DNA of 64,000 nt from Streptomyces sp. SAJ15. GTDB taxonomy: Bacteria; Actinomycetota; Actinomycetes; Streptomycetales; Streptomycetaceae. Both the position numbers and the translations under genes were made by a program. Within the stretch, counting starts at the first letter, position 1; each line of letters starts with the position of its first letter. A model generated the notes under the pieces. That model worked only from the letters and a program-made list of their open reading frames with translations. It did no database searches and had not been told where the DNA came from. Positions 41,007-49,619 of the stretch are shown here, piece after piece. The stretch is from assembly GCF_007595705.1 (NCBI RefSeq), contig NZ_NISY01000008.1, forward strand, positions 248,001 to 312,000. Direction: 5' to 3'.

Positions 41007-42023
41007 ATGCGGGCGCGGGGACGGGCGCGGACCCGGGAGCGGACGGGAACCCGGGAACTGACGGCGACCCGGGAGCGGACGGGGATCCGGGCGGGGACGG
41101 GGACGCCGCACGGCGAACGCGGATCGGCGGATGAGGCCCCGGCGGGGCGCCGGCACCGTCGAACGGCCGGCGCGGCGGCCGTCGCGATCGGGGTGCTGGC
41201 GCTCGCCCTGACGGCCGCCGGCTGCTCCGACGGCGGCCGGTCGGAGGACTCCGACCGCACCCGTCCGCCGAGCTCCAGCACGGCGCCGCCCGCCCCGGAC
41301 CGCGCGGTCGAGGCGCCCACCGCCGACATGGCGTTCGACTACCAGATCGGCGGCCCCTACCCGCTGCCCGCCGGGGTGCGCGCCGTGGCCCGCGACCGCA
41401 CGGCCCCGCCCGCGAAGGGCGCCTACAACGTCTGCTACGTCAACACCTTCCAGGCCCAGCCCGACGCGGTCGGCTGGTGGCGGAAGAACCACCCCGAGCT
41501 GCTGCTACGCGACGCCGACGGGGAGTTGATCGTCGACGAGGACTGGGACGAGCCGCTCCTCGACATCTCGACCGCGGCCAAGCGGACCGAGCTGGCCGCG
41601 ATCGTCGGCCGGTGGATCGACGGCTGCGCGCGCAGCGGGTACCAGGCCCTGGAGCCCGACAACCTCGACTCCTACGAGCGCTCCGACGGCCGGCTCGACA
41701 AGGACGACAACATCGCCTTCGCCCGGCTGCTGGCCGCCCGGGCGCACCGGGCCGGGCTGGCGATCGGTCAGAAGAACACCACCGAGCTGCTGCCCGAACG
41801 CGCCTCGATCGGCTTCGACTTCGCCGTCGTGGAGGAGTGCGGCCGCTACGACGAGTGCGCGGAGTACGCGGAGGCGTACCGCGACCGCGTCTTCGTCATC
41901 GAGTACAGCGACGCGGACTTCCGGAAGGCGTGCGCCGCCTGGGGAGGGCGGCTGTCCATCGTGAGCCGGGACCTGGACGTGCGGCCGGCGGGCGAGGAGG
42001 GCTACGCCTTCCGCCGCTGCTAA
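41007..42023 (+). CDS. GH114-like endo-alpha-1,4-polygalactosaminidase family lipoprotein
   Basis: This 338-residue protein begins with a long Arg/Thr-rich segment (RTRERTGTRELTATRERTG) encoded by degenerate repeats, then a hydrophobic segment ending LALTAAGC with Cys73 as probable lipid anchor. The catalytic part starts near FDYQIGGPYP and has the TIM-barrel signatures of GH114/TM1410 proteins: YNVCYVNTFQAQ, LDISTAAKRTEL, GYQALEPDNLDSY and FAVVEECGRYDECAEY. Family enzymes cut galactosaminogalactan-type polymers. ATG 41007 is preferred over 41001 because GGGGGG then sits at useful spacing; the Arg-rich head is odd for a secreted protein, so a later start is possible. Its 3' end overlaps an antisense polymerase frame. 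Confidence 0.85.
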   Translation: MRARGRARTRERTGTRELTATRERTGIRAGTGTPHGERGSADEAPAGRRHRRTAGAAAVAIGVLALALTAAGCSDGGRSEDSDRTRPPSSSTAPPAPDRAVEAPTADMAFDYQIGGPYPLPAGVRAVARDRTAPPAKGAYNVCYVNTFQAQPDAVGWWRKNHPELLLRDADGELIVDEDWDEPLLDISTAAKRTELAAIVGRWIDGCARSGYQALEPDNLDSYERSDGRLDKDDNIAFARLLAARAHRAGLAIGQKNTTELLPERASIGFDFAVVEECGRYDECAEYAEAYRDRVFVIEYSDADFRKACAAWGGRLSIVSRDLDVRPAGEEGYAFRRC

Positions 42024-43325
42024 CGCGCTCCGGCGGCGGTAGGTGGCGGCGGGCCCGACCGCGCCCGTCCCGTAGCGGGCCTCAGCGCGGTCCATGGCGG
42101 CCTCGACACGTCGGCGGCGGGCGTCCAGCGGGTCGAAGGTCAGCTGCTGGACGGCGCGCCGGGCGTCGGTGAGATCCGCGCGGAGCGCGAGCGAGCGGAC
42201 GCGGGCGCGTTGCAGCCCGAGGGCCTCGTGCAACCGGTAGGCGGCGGCGGTCAGGGCCGGGGTGTGGGCGGTGGGCTCGGGCAGGGTGTGACCGCGGGTG
42301 GTCGTGGAGCGGTCGGCGTAGCGGACGGTCAGGGTGAGCGCGGTGGCCGCCTGCCGCTCCCGGCGCATGGCGGCGCCCAGCCGGTGGGTCAGGGCGAGCA
42401 GCGCCCGGCGCCGGCGCACCGGGTCCAGTTCGTCCAGCTCGAAGCGGTGTTCCAGGGCCATCGCGCGAGCCGGGGCGTTCGGGGTGACCTGCGCCGGGTC
42501 GACGCCGTGCGCGCCCTCGTAGACCCGGCGGCCGGCGGCCGCGCCCAGGATGCGCTGCAGGGTGGGCAGCGGGGTGGCCGCGATCCGCTCCACACTGTCC
42601 AGGCCGTACGCGCCGAGCGCGCGGGCGGTGGCCGGGCCGACGCCGTGCAGCGCGGCGGCGGGCTTGGGCGCGAGGAAGGCGGCGACCGCGTCCGGGTCGG
42701 CGGGCACGGCGCGGATCGCCCCGCGCGGGCCGTCGGCGGCGGCCATCCGGGCGAGCAGCGGGTTGGCGGCCACCCCGATGGTGCAGTCCACGCCGTACCG
42801 GGCCAGCGCCCGCACCCGTACGATCCCGGCCAGCCCGATCGCGTCCCGCCCGAAGTAGCGCAGCGCCCCGCTGACGTCGACGAGCGCCGCGTCGGGCGGC
42901 AGCGCCTCCACGATCGGTGTCACCCCGGCCAGCAGCCCCAGCAGCGCCTGGTAGGTGTCGGCCCCCAGCGCCGCCTCGTCCCCGGTCGGGTGGAAGCGCA
43001 CGAAGAGCACCCCGGGCTCCCCCGTCCGCCCGCTGCCGCCTCGCCCCGAACGCGCCGGCAGCCGGTCCCCCGCCCCACCGGCCGTACGGCGCTCGCCACC
43101 GCGCGCCCGCGCACCCGCGCCGGCGGCGCTCCGCTCCCGGCCACGGCCCGCGTCGAGCGGAGTGACCGCGGCCGCCCCGGAACCACGGCCGCCCTCACGG
43201 CCACGCTCGACATCGCCGCCGCGCCCACGGGCCCGCTCCCACCCGGAGTCCGCGCCACGGCCGAAGCCGGCGCCACGCTCGGAGTCCGTGCCACGCCGGT
43301 CGGCGGACCATCGCTCGTGCGTCAT
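41505..43325 (-). CDS. Y-family DNA polymerase-like protein (ImuB-like), readthrough 3' end
   Basis: The recognisable part (about residues 105-430) has VLFVRFHPTGDEAAL, TYQALLGLLAGVTPIVEALP, VDVSGALRYFGRD, a helix-hairpin-helix (LHGVGPATARALGAYGLDSV) and a little-finger domain. The usual catalytic DxD near the N-terminus of active Y-family enzymes is not seen, as in mycobacterial ImuB, so it may be a non-catalytic adaptor for DnaE2. Residues 1-104 are an Arg/Gly-rich extension. ATG 43325 overlaps the dnaE2 stop (ATGA). No stop follows the conserved end (AATYRRRS); the frame runs 519 nt antisense through the GH114-like gene, entering at a TTA codon (42023-42021). Confidence 0.85.
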   Translation of the reverse strand: MTHERWSADRRGTDSERGAGFGRGADSGWERARGRGGDVERGREGGRGSGAAAVTPLDAGRGRERSAAGAGARARGGERRTAGGAGDRLPARSGRGGSGRTGEPGVLFVRFHPTGDEAALGADTYQALLGLLAGVTPIVEALPPDAALVDVSGALRYFGRDAIGLAGIVRVRALARYGVDCTIGVAANPLLARMAAADGPRGAIRAVPADPDAVAAFLAPKPAAALHGVGPATARALGAYGLDSVERIAATPLPTLQRILGAAAGRRVYEGAHGVDPAQVTPNAPARAMALEHRFELDELDPVRRRRALLALTHRLGAAMRRERQAATALTLTVRYADRSTTTRGHTLPEPTAHTPALTAAAYRLHEALGLQRARVRSLALRADLTDARRAVQQLTFDPLDARRRRVEAAMDRAEARYGTGAVGPAATYRRRSALAAAEGVALLARRPHVQVPAHDGQPPSPGGARLPEVRVAVLDDEDAVAVRLRVLRALVVAAALLHDGEVEADRGAFGQQLGGVLLTDRQPGPVRPGGQQPGEGDVVVLVEPAVGALVGVEVVGLQGLVPAARAAVDPPADDRGQLGPLGRGRDVEERLVPVLVDDQLPVGVA

Positions 43326-46300
43326 CGGCCCGCGCTCCCCGGGCTGGAGTGCCACAGCTTGCGGCCGGTGGCCGAGGTGTCGCCGGCGGGCCGGAGGTCG
43401 GCCCAGGGGTGCAGCTCGTAGCCGGTGGACAGGTGGATGCGGCGGTCCGTGCCGGCGGCCGCGGCCGCCTCGTCCGCCGCGCCCTGCTCGGCGGCCGGGG
43501 GCCGCCGCGCCAGCAGCGCGGCCACCTGCTCCAGCCCGCCGGTGCGCCGCACCTCGATGAGCTCGGCGAGGTTCCACGCGGCGGAGCCGACCACGCTGAG
43601 GCTGCGCGGGCCGCGGCGCTGGACCACGCCGCGCACGAGCAGCAGCCAGGAGTGGAAGACGGTGTGCGCGCAGGCGGCGTGGCTGTCGTCGAAGAAGGCG
43701 AGGTCGACCAGGCCGGTGCCGTCGTCGAGGGTGGTGAAGATGACCCGGCGGCCGGAGCGGACCGGGGGCGTCTGGGTGGCCGCCTTGGCCCCGGCGACCA
43801 GCACCGTCTCCCCGTGCCGCGCCCCGCGCAGCCGCCGCGCCGAGGTCACCCCCAGCTCCTCCAGGAACCCCTGGTGGTCGCCCATGAGGTGACGGGAGAC
43901 GTCCATGCCGAGCACGCCGAGCTCGGCGCCGAGCCGCTCCCGCTCGTCCAGGTCGGGCAGGCCGGCGGGGGCCGGCGGCGTGGTCTCGGCGAGTGGGAGC
44001 TGGCCCGCGCCCGTGGCGCCGCGCCGCCCGGACGTCTGCTGTCGGTGCAGCTCGGCGATGCGCAGCAGCAGCTCGCGGCGGTTGGCGCCGAAGGCGTCCA
44101 GCGCGCCCACGTTCGCGAGTCGTTCGGCGACCGGCCGTCCGGGGTGGGCGCGCCGCCACAGGTCCTGGAGCGAGGTGTACGGCTGTCCGGCGACGATCCG
44201 GCCGGCCTCCGCCTCGCTGATGCCGTGCACCTCGCTCAGCGCCATCCGGATGCCGAGGCGCTCCGGACCACCGGGGCCGCCCCCGGCAGCCGAACCGGAC
44301 ACCAGTTCGATCCGATAGGCGGTGTCGGAGCGGTTCACGTCCAACGGCAGGATCGGCACCCCGCGCCGCCGCGCGTCCGCCAGCAGCAGCCGCTTGGGGT
44401 ACATCCCCGGGTCGTGGGTGAGCAGCCCGGAGTAGAAGGCCGCCGGGTGGTGGGCCTTGAGCCAGGCGGACTGGTACGTCGGCACGGCGAACGCGACGGC
44501 GTGCGCCTTGCAGAAGCCGTAGCTGCCGAACGCCTCGACGATCTCCCAGGTGCGCGTCAGCACCTCCCGGTCGTAGCCGCGCCGCGTCCCACGCTCCCAG
44601 AACCAGGCCCGCACCCGACCCTGCCGCTCGGGGCTGGACAGCGCGCGCCGCGCCTCGTCCGCCAGGTCGCGCTCGCAGCCGGTCATGGTGGCGAGGATGT
44701 TGATGATCTGCTCGTGGAAGACGACGACGCCGTAGGTCTCGCGCAGCGTGTACGCCAGGTCCGGGTGCGGGTAGCGCGGCGGGCGGCGGCCGTGCCGCGC
44801 CTCGATGAAGGGGCGCACCATGTCGGCCGCGACCGGGCCGGGCCGGAACAGCGAGATGTCCACGACCAGGTCGTGGAAGGTGGTGGGTTGCAGCCGCCCG
44901 ACCAGGTCGCGCTGGCCCGGCGACTCGATCTGGAAGCAGCCGAGCGTCTCGGCGGAGCGGATCAGCTCGTAGGTGGCGTGGTCGCCGGGCGGCACCTGCG
45001 CCGGGTCGTCCAGGTCCAGGGGCCGGCCGGTGACCCGCTCGATCTCCCGCGCGGCGTGCGCCATCGCGGACTGCATCCGCACCCCGAGCACGTCCAGCTT
45101 GAGCAGGCCGAGGTCCTCCACGTCGTCCTTGTCGAACTGCGCCATGGGGAAGCCCTCGCCGCTGGTGGGCACGACGGGGGTGCGGGCCAGCAGCCCGGCG
45201 TCCGAGAGCAGCACGCCGCACGGGTGCATGGCGATCCCGCGCGGCAGCCCGTCCAGCGCCTCCACCAGGCTCCACAGCCGGTCGTAGCCCTTGCGGCGCG
45301 ACTCCGCCGCCACCTCTCGCAGCTCGGGCAGCTCGACCAGCGCCGCCCGCGCGTCCCGGGCGCGGATGTGCGGGAAGGACTTGGCGAGCCGGTCCACCTC
45401 GGCCGGGTCCATGCCCAGGGCGGCGCCCACGTCCCGTACCGCGTGGCGCACCCGGTAGGTCTCGGGCATGGCGACGGTCGCCACCCGCTCCGCCCCGAAG
45501 CGGTCGAAGATCGCGCGGTAGACGTCCAGGCGGCGCGCGGACTCGACGTCGATGTCGATGTCGGGGAGGGCGGCCCGGCGCACCGACAGGAAGCGCTCCA
45601 TCAGCAGCCCGTGCTCGACCGGGTCCGCGTGGGCGATCCCCAGCAGGTGGTTGACGAACGAGCCGGCCCCCGAGCCGCGGGCGGCGACCCGGATGCCCAG
45701 CGCGCGGGTGTCGTCGACGACCTGGGCGACGGTGAGGAAGTAGCTGGCGTAGCCGAGCCGCTCGATGGTGCGCAGCTCGTCCTCCAGTCGCCGCAACCGC
45801 CGCGCGTCGCGGTCGTAGCCGCGCCGCACCATGGCGGCGGCGCAGCGCGAGCGCAGCACCCGCGCGGCGCCCCGCCGGCCGGCGCCGACCAGGTGTGGTT
45901 CGGGGAAGTGGATGCCGCCGATGCCCAGGTCGGCGGTGGGGTCGACGCGGCACTCGGCGGCGGTGCGCGCGGTCTCCTCCAGCAGTCGCCGTGCGGCGGC
46001 CCGGCGGTCCCCGGCGGCCTCCGCGATCCGTTCGGCGATCCGCGCCATCTCCCGCGTGTCCTTGAGCCAGCGCTCTCCGCCGTCCAGCGCCTCGGGGCGG
46101 CGCGGGTCGATGGGCACCAGTCGGCGGGCGGCGTCCAGCACATTGGCGACCGGGCCCTGCCCGGGGTCGGCGTAGCGGACGGCGTTGCTGAGCACGGCCC
46201 GCAGTCCCTGGTCGGCGGCGAAGCCGACGGTGCGGGCGGCGAGCCGCAGCGAGCCGGGGCCGGTGCCGGTGCGGCCGTGCCAGACCGCCTCCAGCCGCAG

Positions 46301-46894
46301 CGCGTCGGCGCCGAACAGCTCGCGCCACCGTGCCAGCGGGCGGACGGCCAGGTCGGGGCGGCCGGCGGCGAGCGCCCGGCCGACGTCCGAGTCGGGGCCG
46401 AGCAGCACGGTCAGCGGGGCGCGCGCCGCGGCGGCCGCGCCCGCCAGGTCCGCCCAGTGCAGCAGCGGGACGGGGGCGGGGCTCCGCGGGCCCTCCGTCG
46501 GGCCGGCGTGCGCCGCCGAGACCAGGCCGCACAGCGCGGCCCAGCCGGCCGCGCCGTCCCTCGCGAGGAAGACCGCGCGCGGAGCGGACTCGTCGAGGAA
46601 CGCCCCGCCGCGCGCCGGTGTGCGGCGCCGCGCCCCCGTCGGGGAGCCGCCCAGAGCGGCCGGGTCCCCGGGCGGGTCCTCGCGCACCGCCAGGTCGACG
46701 CCGAACAGCGGCCGCACTCCGGCGGCGGCGGCCGCCTTGGCGAAGCGGACCGCCCCGGCGAGGCTGTCGCGGTCGGTCAGCGCGAGCGCGTCCATGCCCC
46801 GCTCGGCGGCGCACCACGCCAGCCGCTCCGGGTGCGCGGCTCCGTACCGCATCGAGAACCCGGAGGCGGTGCGCAGATGCGTGAAGCCCGGCAT
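43322..46894 (-). CDS. dnaE2: Error-prone DNA polymerase III alpha subunit DnaE2
   Basis: This 1190-residue C-family polymerase of the damage-inducible type has a PHP domain at the N-terminus (FTHLRTASGFSMRYGAAHPE, ALTDRDSLAGAVRFAKA), then the polymerase core with RGSGAGSFVNHLLGI and the catalytic Asp pair LPDIDIDVES. Later come QFDKDDVEDLGLLKLDVLGV, GCFQIESPGQRDLV, a tandem HhH and an OB-fold. ATG 46894 has GGGAGG about 6 nt upstream. Its stop overlaps the ImuB-like gene (ATGA). A LexA-like box lies 85 bp upstream, so SOS induction is expected. With its partner it should carry out mutagenic lesion bypass. Confidence 0.96.
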   Translation of the reverse strand: MPGFTHLRTASGFSMRYGAAHPERLAWCAAERGMDALALTDRDSLAGAVRFAKAAAAAGVRPLFGVDLAVREDPPGDPAALGGSPTGARRRTPARGGAFLDESAPRAVFLARDGAAGWAALCGLVSAAHAGPTEGPRSPAPVPLLHWADLAGAAAAARAPLTVLLGPDSDVGRALAAGRPDLAVRPLARWRELFGADALRLEAVWHGRTGTGPGSLRLAARTVGFAADQGLRAVLSNAVRYADPGQGPVANVLDAARRLVPIDPRRPEALDGGERWLKDTREMARIAERIAEAAGDRRAAARRLLEETARTAAECRVDPTADLGIGGIHFPEPHLVGAGRRGAARVLRSRCAAAMVRRGYDRDARRLRRLEDELRTIERLGYASYFLTVAQVVDDTRALGIRVAARGSGAGSFVNHLLGIAHADPVEHGLLMERFLSVRRAALPDIDIDVESARRLDVYRAIFDRFGAERVATVAMPETYRVRHAVRDVGAALGMDPAEVDRLAKSFPHIRARDARAALVELPELREVAAESRRKGYDRLWSLVEALDGLPRGIAMHPCGVLLSDAGLLARTPVVPTSGEGFPMAQFDKDDVEDLGLLKLDVLGVRMQSAMAHAAREIERVTGRPLDLDDPAQVPPGDHATYELIRSAETLGCFQIESPGQRDLVGRLQPTTFHDLVVDISLFRPGPVAADMVRPFIEARHGRRPPRYPHPDLAYTLRETYGVVVFHEQIINILATMTGCERDLADEARRALSSPERQGRVRAWFWERGTRRGYDREVLTRTWEIVEAFGSYGFCKAHAVAFAVPTYQSAWLKAHHPAAFYSGLLTHDPGMYPKRLLLADARRRGVPILPLDVNRSDTAYRIELVSGSAAGGGPGGPERLGIRMALSEVHGISEAEAGRIVAGQPYTSLQDLWRRAHPGRPVAERLANVGALDAFGANRRELLLRIAELHRQQTSGRRGATGAGQLPLAETTPPAPAGLPDLDERERLGAELGVLGMDVSRHLMGDHQGFLEELGVTSARRLRGARHGETVLVAGAKAATQTPPVRSGRRVIFTTLDDGTGLVDLAFFDDSHAACAHTVFHSWLLLVRGVVQRRGPRSLSVVGSAAWNLAELIEVRRTGGLEQVAALLARRPPAAEQGAADEAAAAAGTDRRIHLSTGYELHPWADLRPAGDTSATGRKLWHSSPGSAGR

Positions 46895-46978
46895 CCGCAC
46901 CTCCCACTGCCGCCTCGTACCGTGTCCACCCCCTGACCTGCCCTGCTCGGCCTTCCTGTTCCCACCATAAACCAATCC

Positions 46979-46994
46979 TCGAACATTCGTACGA
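46979..46994. promoter_or_regulatory. LexA (SOS) box upstream of dnaE2
   Basis: TCGAACATTCGTACGA matches the actinobacterial pattern TCGAAC-N4-GTTCGA with one mismatch. On the minus strand a TATGGT -10-like box (46969-46964) lies 9 bp downstream, so bound LexA would cover the -35 region. Confidence 0.7.
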
Positions 46995-47170
46995 GCGCGG
47001 AACCACCTCCTCCACCTCGTCCGCCTCCTCCCCCGCCCCTACCCGGGTCGCCTGAACGGACCACGCCGCCTGCGCGGCCGCCACCGCCCGCCCACCATGG
47101 AGGGCACGGACCACCCGCACCCCCATACGCCCCCAGATGCGCCCCACACGGCGTGGCGAGGAGCACGCGC

Positions 47171-48268
47171 ATGGCCCCGATAGGCACCTCGATAGGCATC
47201 TCGTCGAGCACCGGGACGAGCACCGGGACGAGCTCCAGCCCCCATGTGTCCTTCACCGACGGGAACGGAAACGGGGTGACGGGCCGCGCCGCGCTGCTGG
47301 TGCTCGGGGCCCTGCTGCTCCAGCTCGCGTTCATCGCCTCCTACCTGGGCGCCTTCCACCAACCCCGGCCGCACCGGGTCGCGCTGGCCACCGTCGCGCC
47401 CCAGCAGCTCCGCGGTCAGATGGTGGAGCGGCTCAACGGACTGCCGGGCCGGCCGTTCGCGGCCCGCGCGACCTCCACCGAGGCCAAGGCGGTGCGTCAG
47501 GTCGAGCGGCGGATCGTCGACGCCGCGCTGGTGGTCGATCCGCGCTCGAACACCGACCGGCTGTTCGTCGCCGGCGCCGCCGGCGCCTCGCTCTCCGACG
47601 CCGTCTCGCAGGCGGTCGGCAGGGCGGAGGCGACGCAGAAGAGGAGCGTGCGGGTCGTGGACCTGGTCCCCGCGGGCAAGCGGGACGCGCGCGGGCTGAC
47701 CTCGTTCTACCTGGTCCTCGGCTGGTGCGTGGGCGGCTGTCTGTGCGCGGCGATGCTCGCCGTCAGCCATGGCGTCCGGCCGGCCAACCCGCGCCGCGCG
47801 CTCGCCCGGCTCGGCACGATGGCGCTGTACGCGGCCGTGGCGGGCCTGGCCGGCGCGGCGATCGCGGGGCCGTGGCTGCACGCGCTGCCGGGCGCGCTGC
47901 TCCCGCTGTGGGGGGTGGGCGCGCTGCTGGTCTTCGCGGTCGGCGCGACGACCCTGGCCTTCCAGGGGCTCGCGGGCGTCATCGGCATCGGCCTCGCGAT
48001 GCTGGTGGTGGTCGTGATCGGCAACCCCGGCTCGGGCGGCGCGTATCCGTATCCGCTCCTGCCCGACCTCTGGCGGGCCATCGGGCCGGCCCTGCCGCCG
48101 GGCGCGGGCACCTGGACCACCCGGTCGATCGCGTACTTCCACGGGCACGCGACGACCAGACCGCTGCTGGTGCTCTACACCTGGGCGGCCGCCGGGGTGG
48201 TGCTCACCCTGGTCTCCGCCGCGGTGCGCGGCCGTCGAAACCCCGGCCCCGACCTGGTGCTTCGCTGA
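47171..48268 (+). CDS. YhgE/Pip-like membrane protein
   Basis: This 365-residue protein has a Ser/Thr/Gly-rich cytoplasmic head, one membrane helix (AALLVLGALLLQLAFIASYL), a large outer domain (about residues 60-180, PHRVALATVAPQQLRGQMVE) and then five or six helices (FYLVLGWCVGGCLCAAML, LLPLWGVGALLVFAVGATTL, VIGIGLAMLVVVVIG, plus a final one). This is the ABC-2-like YhgE/Pip layout, where roles in export or as phage receptor are known for some members. GAGGAG 7 nt upstream supports ATG 47171 over the GTG at 47153. It is divergent from dnaE2. No ATPase gene is adjacent. Confidence 0.8.
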   Translation: MAPIGTSIGISSSTGTSTGTSSSPHVSFTDGNGNGVTGRAALLVLGALLLQLAFIASYLGAFHQPRPHRVALATVAPQQLRGQMVERLNGLPGRPFAARATSTEAKAVRQVERRIVDAALVVDPRSNTDRLFVAGAAGASLSDAVSQAVGRAEATQKRSVRVVDLVPAGKRDARGLTSFYLVLGWCVGGCLCAAMLAVSHGVRPANPRRALARLGTMALYAAVAGLAGAAIAGPWLHALPGALLPLWGVGALLVFAVGATTLAFQGLAGVIGIGLAMLVVVVIGNPGSGGAYPYPLLPDLWRAIGPALPPGAGTWTTRSIAYFHGHATTRPLLVLYTWAAAGVVLTLVSAAVRGRRNPGPDLVLR

Positions 48269-48340
48269 TCCGACGGGACGTCAGGCGCCCACCCGGAAAA
48301 GCACTTGCGCGTCCGCGTGTCAACGGTCAGGGTGGCGCCG

Positions 48341-49321
48341 ATGACGACACATGACACCGCTTCCCCCACGCACCACGACCACCCCGAGACCACGGGGCAC
48401 GACCGCCCCGAGACCAGGGAGCACGACCACCCCGAGATCCGGGAGATCCCGGCCGGCGGCCCCGAAGCCGGCCCGTACGCCCTGACCACCGGCCCCGACG
48501 GCGCCCTCTGGCTGACGCTGGTGCGGGCGGGCCGGATCGCCCGACTGACCCCGGACGGCGGGTTCACCGCCCATGAGCTGGGGTCGACCGAGTCCGGGCC
48601 GACGGTCATCACCCCCGGTCCGGACGGGGCGCTGTGGTTCACCCGCTACCGGGACCACCGCATCGGCCGGATCACCACCGACGGCGAGATCACCTCGTTC
48701 GACCCGCCCACGCCGCAGTGCGGGCCCTTCGGCATCGTGACGGGCCCGGACGGTGCGCTGTGGTTCACCGAGGCGAACGCCGGCCGGATCGGCCGGATCA
48801 CCACCGACGGCGAGATCACCGAGTTCCCGCTGCCGGGTGACGGCGGCTTCCCCTCGGCGATCGCCGCGGGCCCCGACGGCGCCCTCTGGTTCGCCCTCAA
48901 CCAGGCGAACGCCATCGGCCGCATCGACCTGGACGGGACCGTCGCGCTCCATCCGCTGCCCACCGACGGCGCGGCGCCCGTGGGCATCGCGGCCGGGACC
49001 GACGGCGCGCTGTGGTTCGTGGAGATCGGCGCCGGGCAGGTCGGCCGGATCACCACCGACGGCGAGATCACCGAGTTCCCGCTCCCGGACCGCACGGCCC
49101 GGCCGCACGCCATCGTCGCCGGCCCCGACGGCGGCTGCTGGTTCACGGAGTGGGGCAGCGGCCGCGTCGGGCACGTGACCCCCGAGGGAACGGTCCGGGT
49201 ATACGACCTGCCCACCCCGTCGGCCGAGCCGCACGGCATCACGGTGGGCCCGGACGGCGCCCTCTGGGTCGCCCTGGAGGTGGGGACGGTCGCGCGCCTC
49301 GCGCCGCGACCGAGCGCCTGA
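48341..49321 (+). CDS. Virginiamycin B lyase-like seven-bladed propeller
   Basis: This 326-residue protein has a His/Asp/Pro-rich head (about residues 1-40) and then seven repeats of about 42 residues with the signature AGPDGALWFTE...IGRITTDGEITEFPLP. Vgb enzymes linearise streptogramin B antibiotics; the key residues in the staphylococcal enzyme include His270 and Glu284, 14 apart. Here His256 and Glu270 (HAIVAGPDGGCWFTE) keep that spacing. The residue two before the His is Arg, where I recall an acidic metal ligand in Vgb, so lyase activity is not certain. No signal peptide is present. Many soil actinomycetes carry such genes without proven resistance. Confidence 0.88.
   Translation: MTTHDTASPTHHDHPETTGHDRPETREHDHPEIREIPAGGPEAGPYALTTGPDGALWLTLVRAGRIARLTPDGGFTAHELGSTESGPTVITPGPDGALWFTRYRDHRIGRITTDGEITSFDPPTPQCGPFGIVTGPDGALWFTEANAGRIGRITTDGEITEFPLPGDGGFPSAIAAGPDGALWFALNQANAIGRIDLDGTVALHPLPTDGAAPVGIAAGTDGALWFVEIGAGQVGRITTDGEITEFPLPDRTARPHAIVAGPDGGCWFTEWGSGRVGHVTPEGTVRVYDLPTPSAEPHGITVGPDGALWVALEVGTVARLAPRPSA
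48665..49083. repeat. Identical DNA repeats inside the propeller gene
   Basis: A 30-bp stretch starting GGCCGGATCACCACCGACGG is identical at 48665, 48791 and 49043, that is at 0, 126 and 378 bp, whole multiples of one blade. The copies at 48791 and 49043 stay identical for 41 bp. This points to recent blade duplication or gene conversion. Confidence 0.88.
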
Positions 49322-49619
49322 CGGCAGGAAATATTGTTGAAACAGCGCCGAATCGCCGGCGAAATCACCGCCTGACCCCTCGAAGAGGCACTGCTTTCCG
49401 GTCGAGCCTGTTCCGCCGCCCCCGGCCACCCCCTCCGACGCACCGACGCAGGTCGGGGGCGTGCGCCGGGGGCGCGTCCAGCTCTATCGTTGACACGACG
49501 AGCCACCGTGCGACCACATTTAGTGACCGGAAACTGATCGATCAAAGTGCGCTTTGCGCCCACTTGGGCAAGACTCCCGTCCGGTATCTGGTCAACCACG
49601 AAACAAGGGAGTGTTCGTA

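Noticed and set aside
41001..41100. Arg/Thr repeat at the start of the GH114-like gene as a separate peptide gene
   Set aside because: It is in frame with the lipoprotein signal and has no stop; more likely an upstream extension of the same gene or untranslated leader.
43349..46936. 1195-codon frame antisense to dnaE2
   Set aside because: dnaE2 motifs on the minus strand are unambiguous; the plus translation is His/Gln/Gly/Arg noise.
49490..49520. TTGACA upstream of the SSI gene as a clear promoter
   Set aside because: The best -10 (CACATT) needs a 19-bp spacer, so the pair was not strong enough to list.
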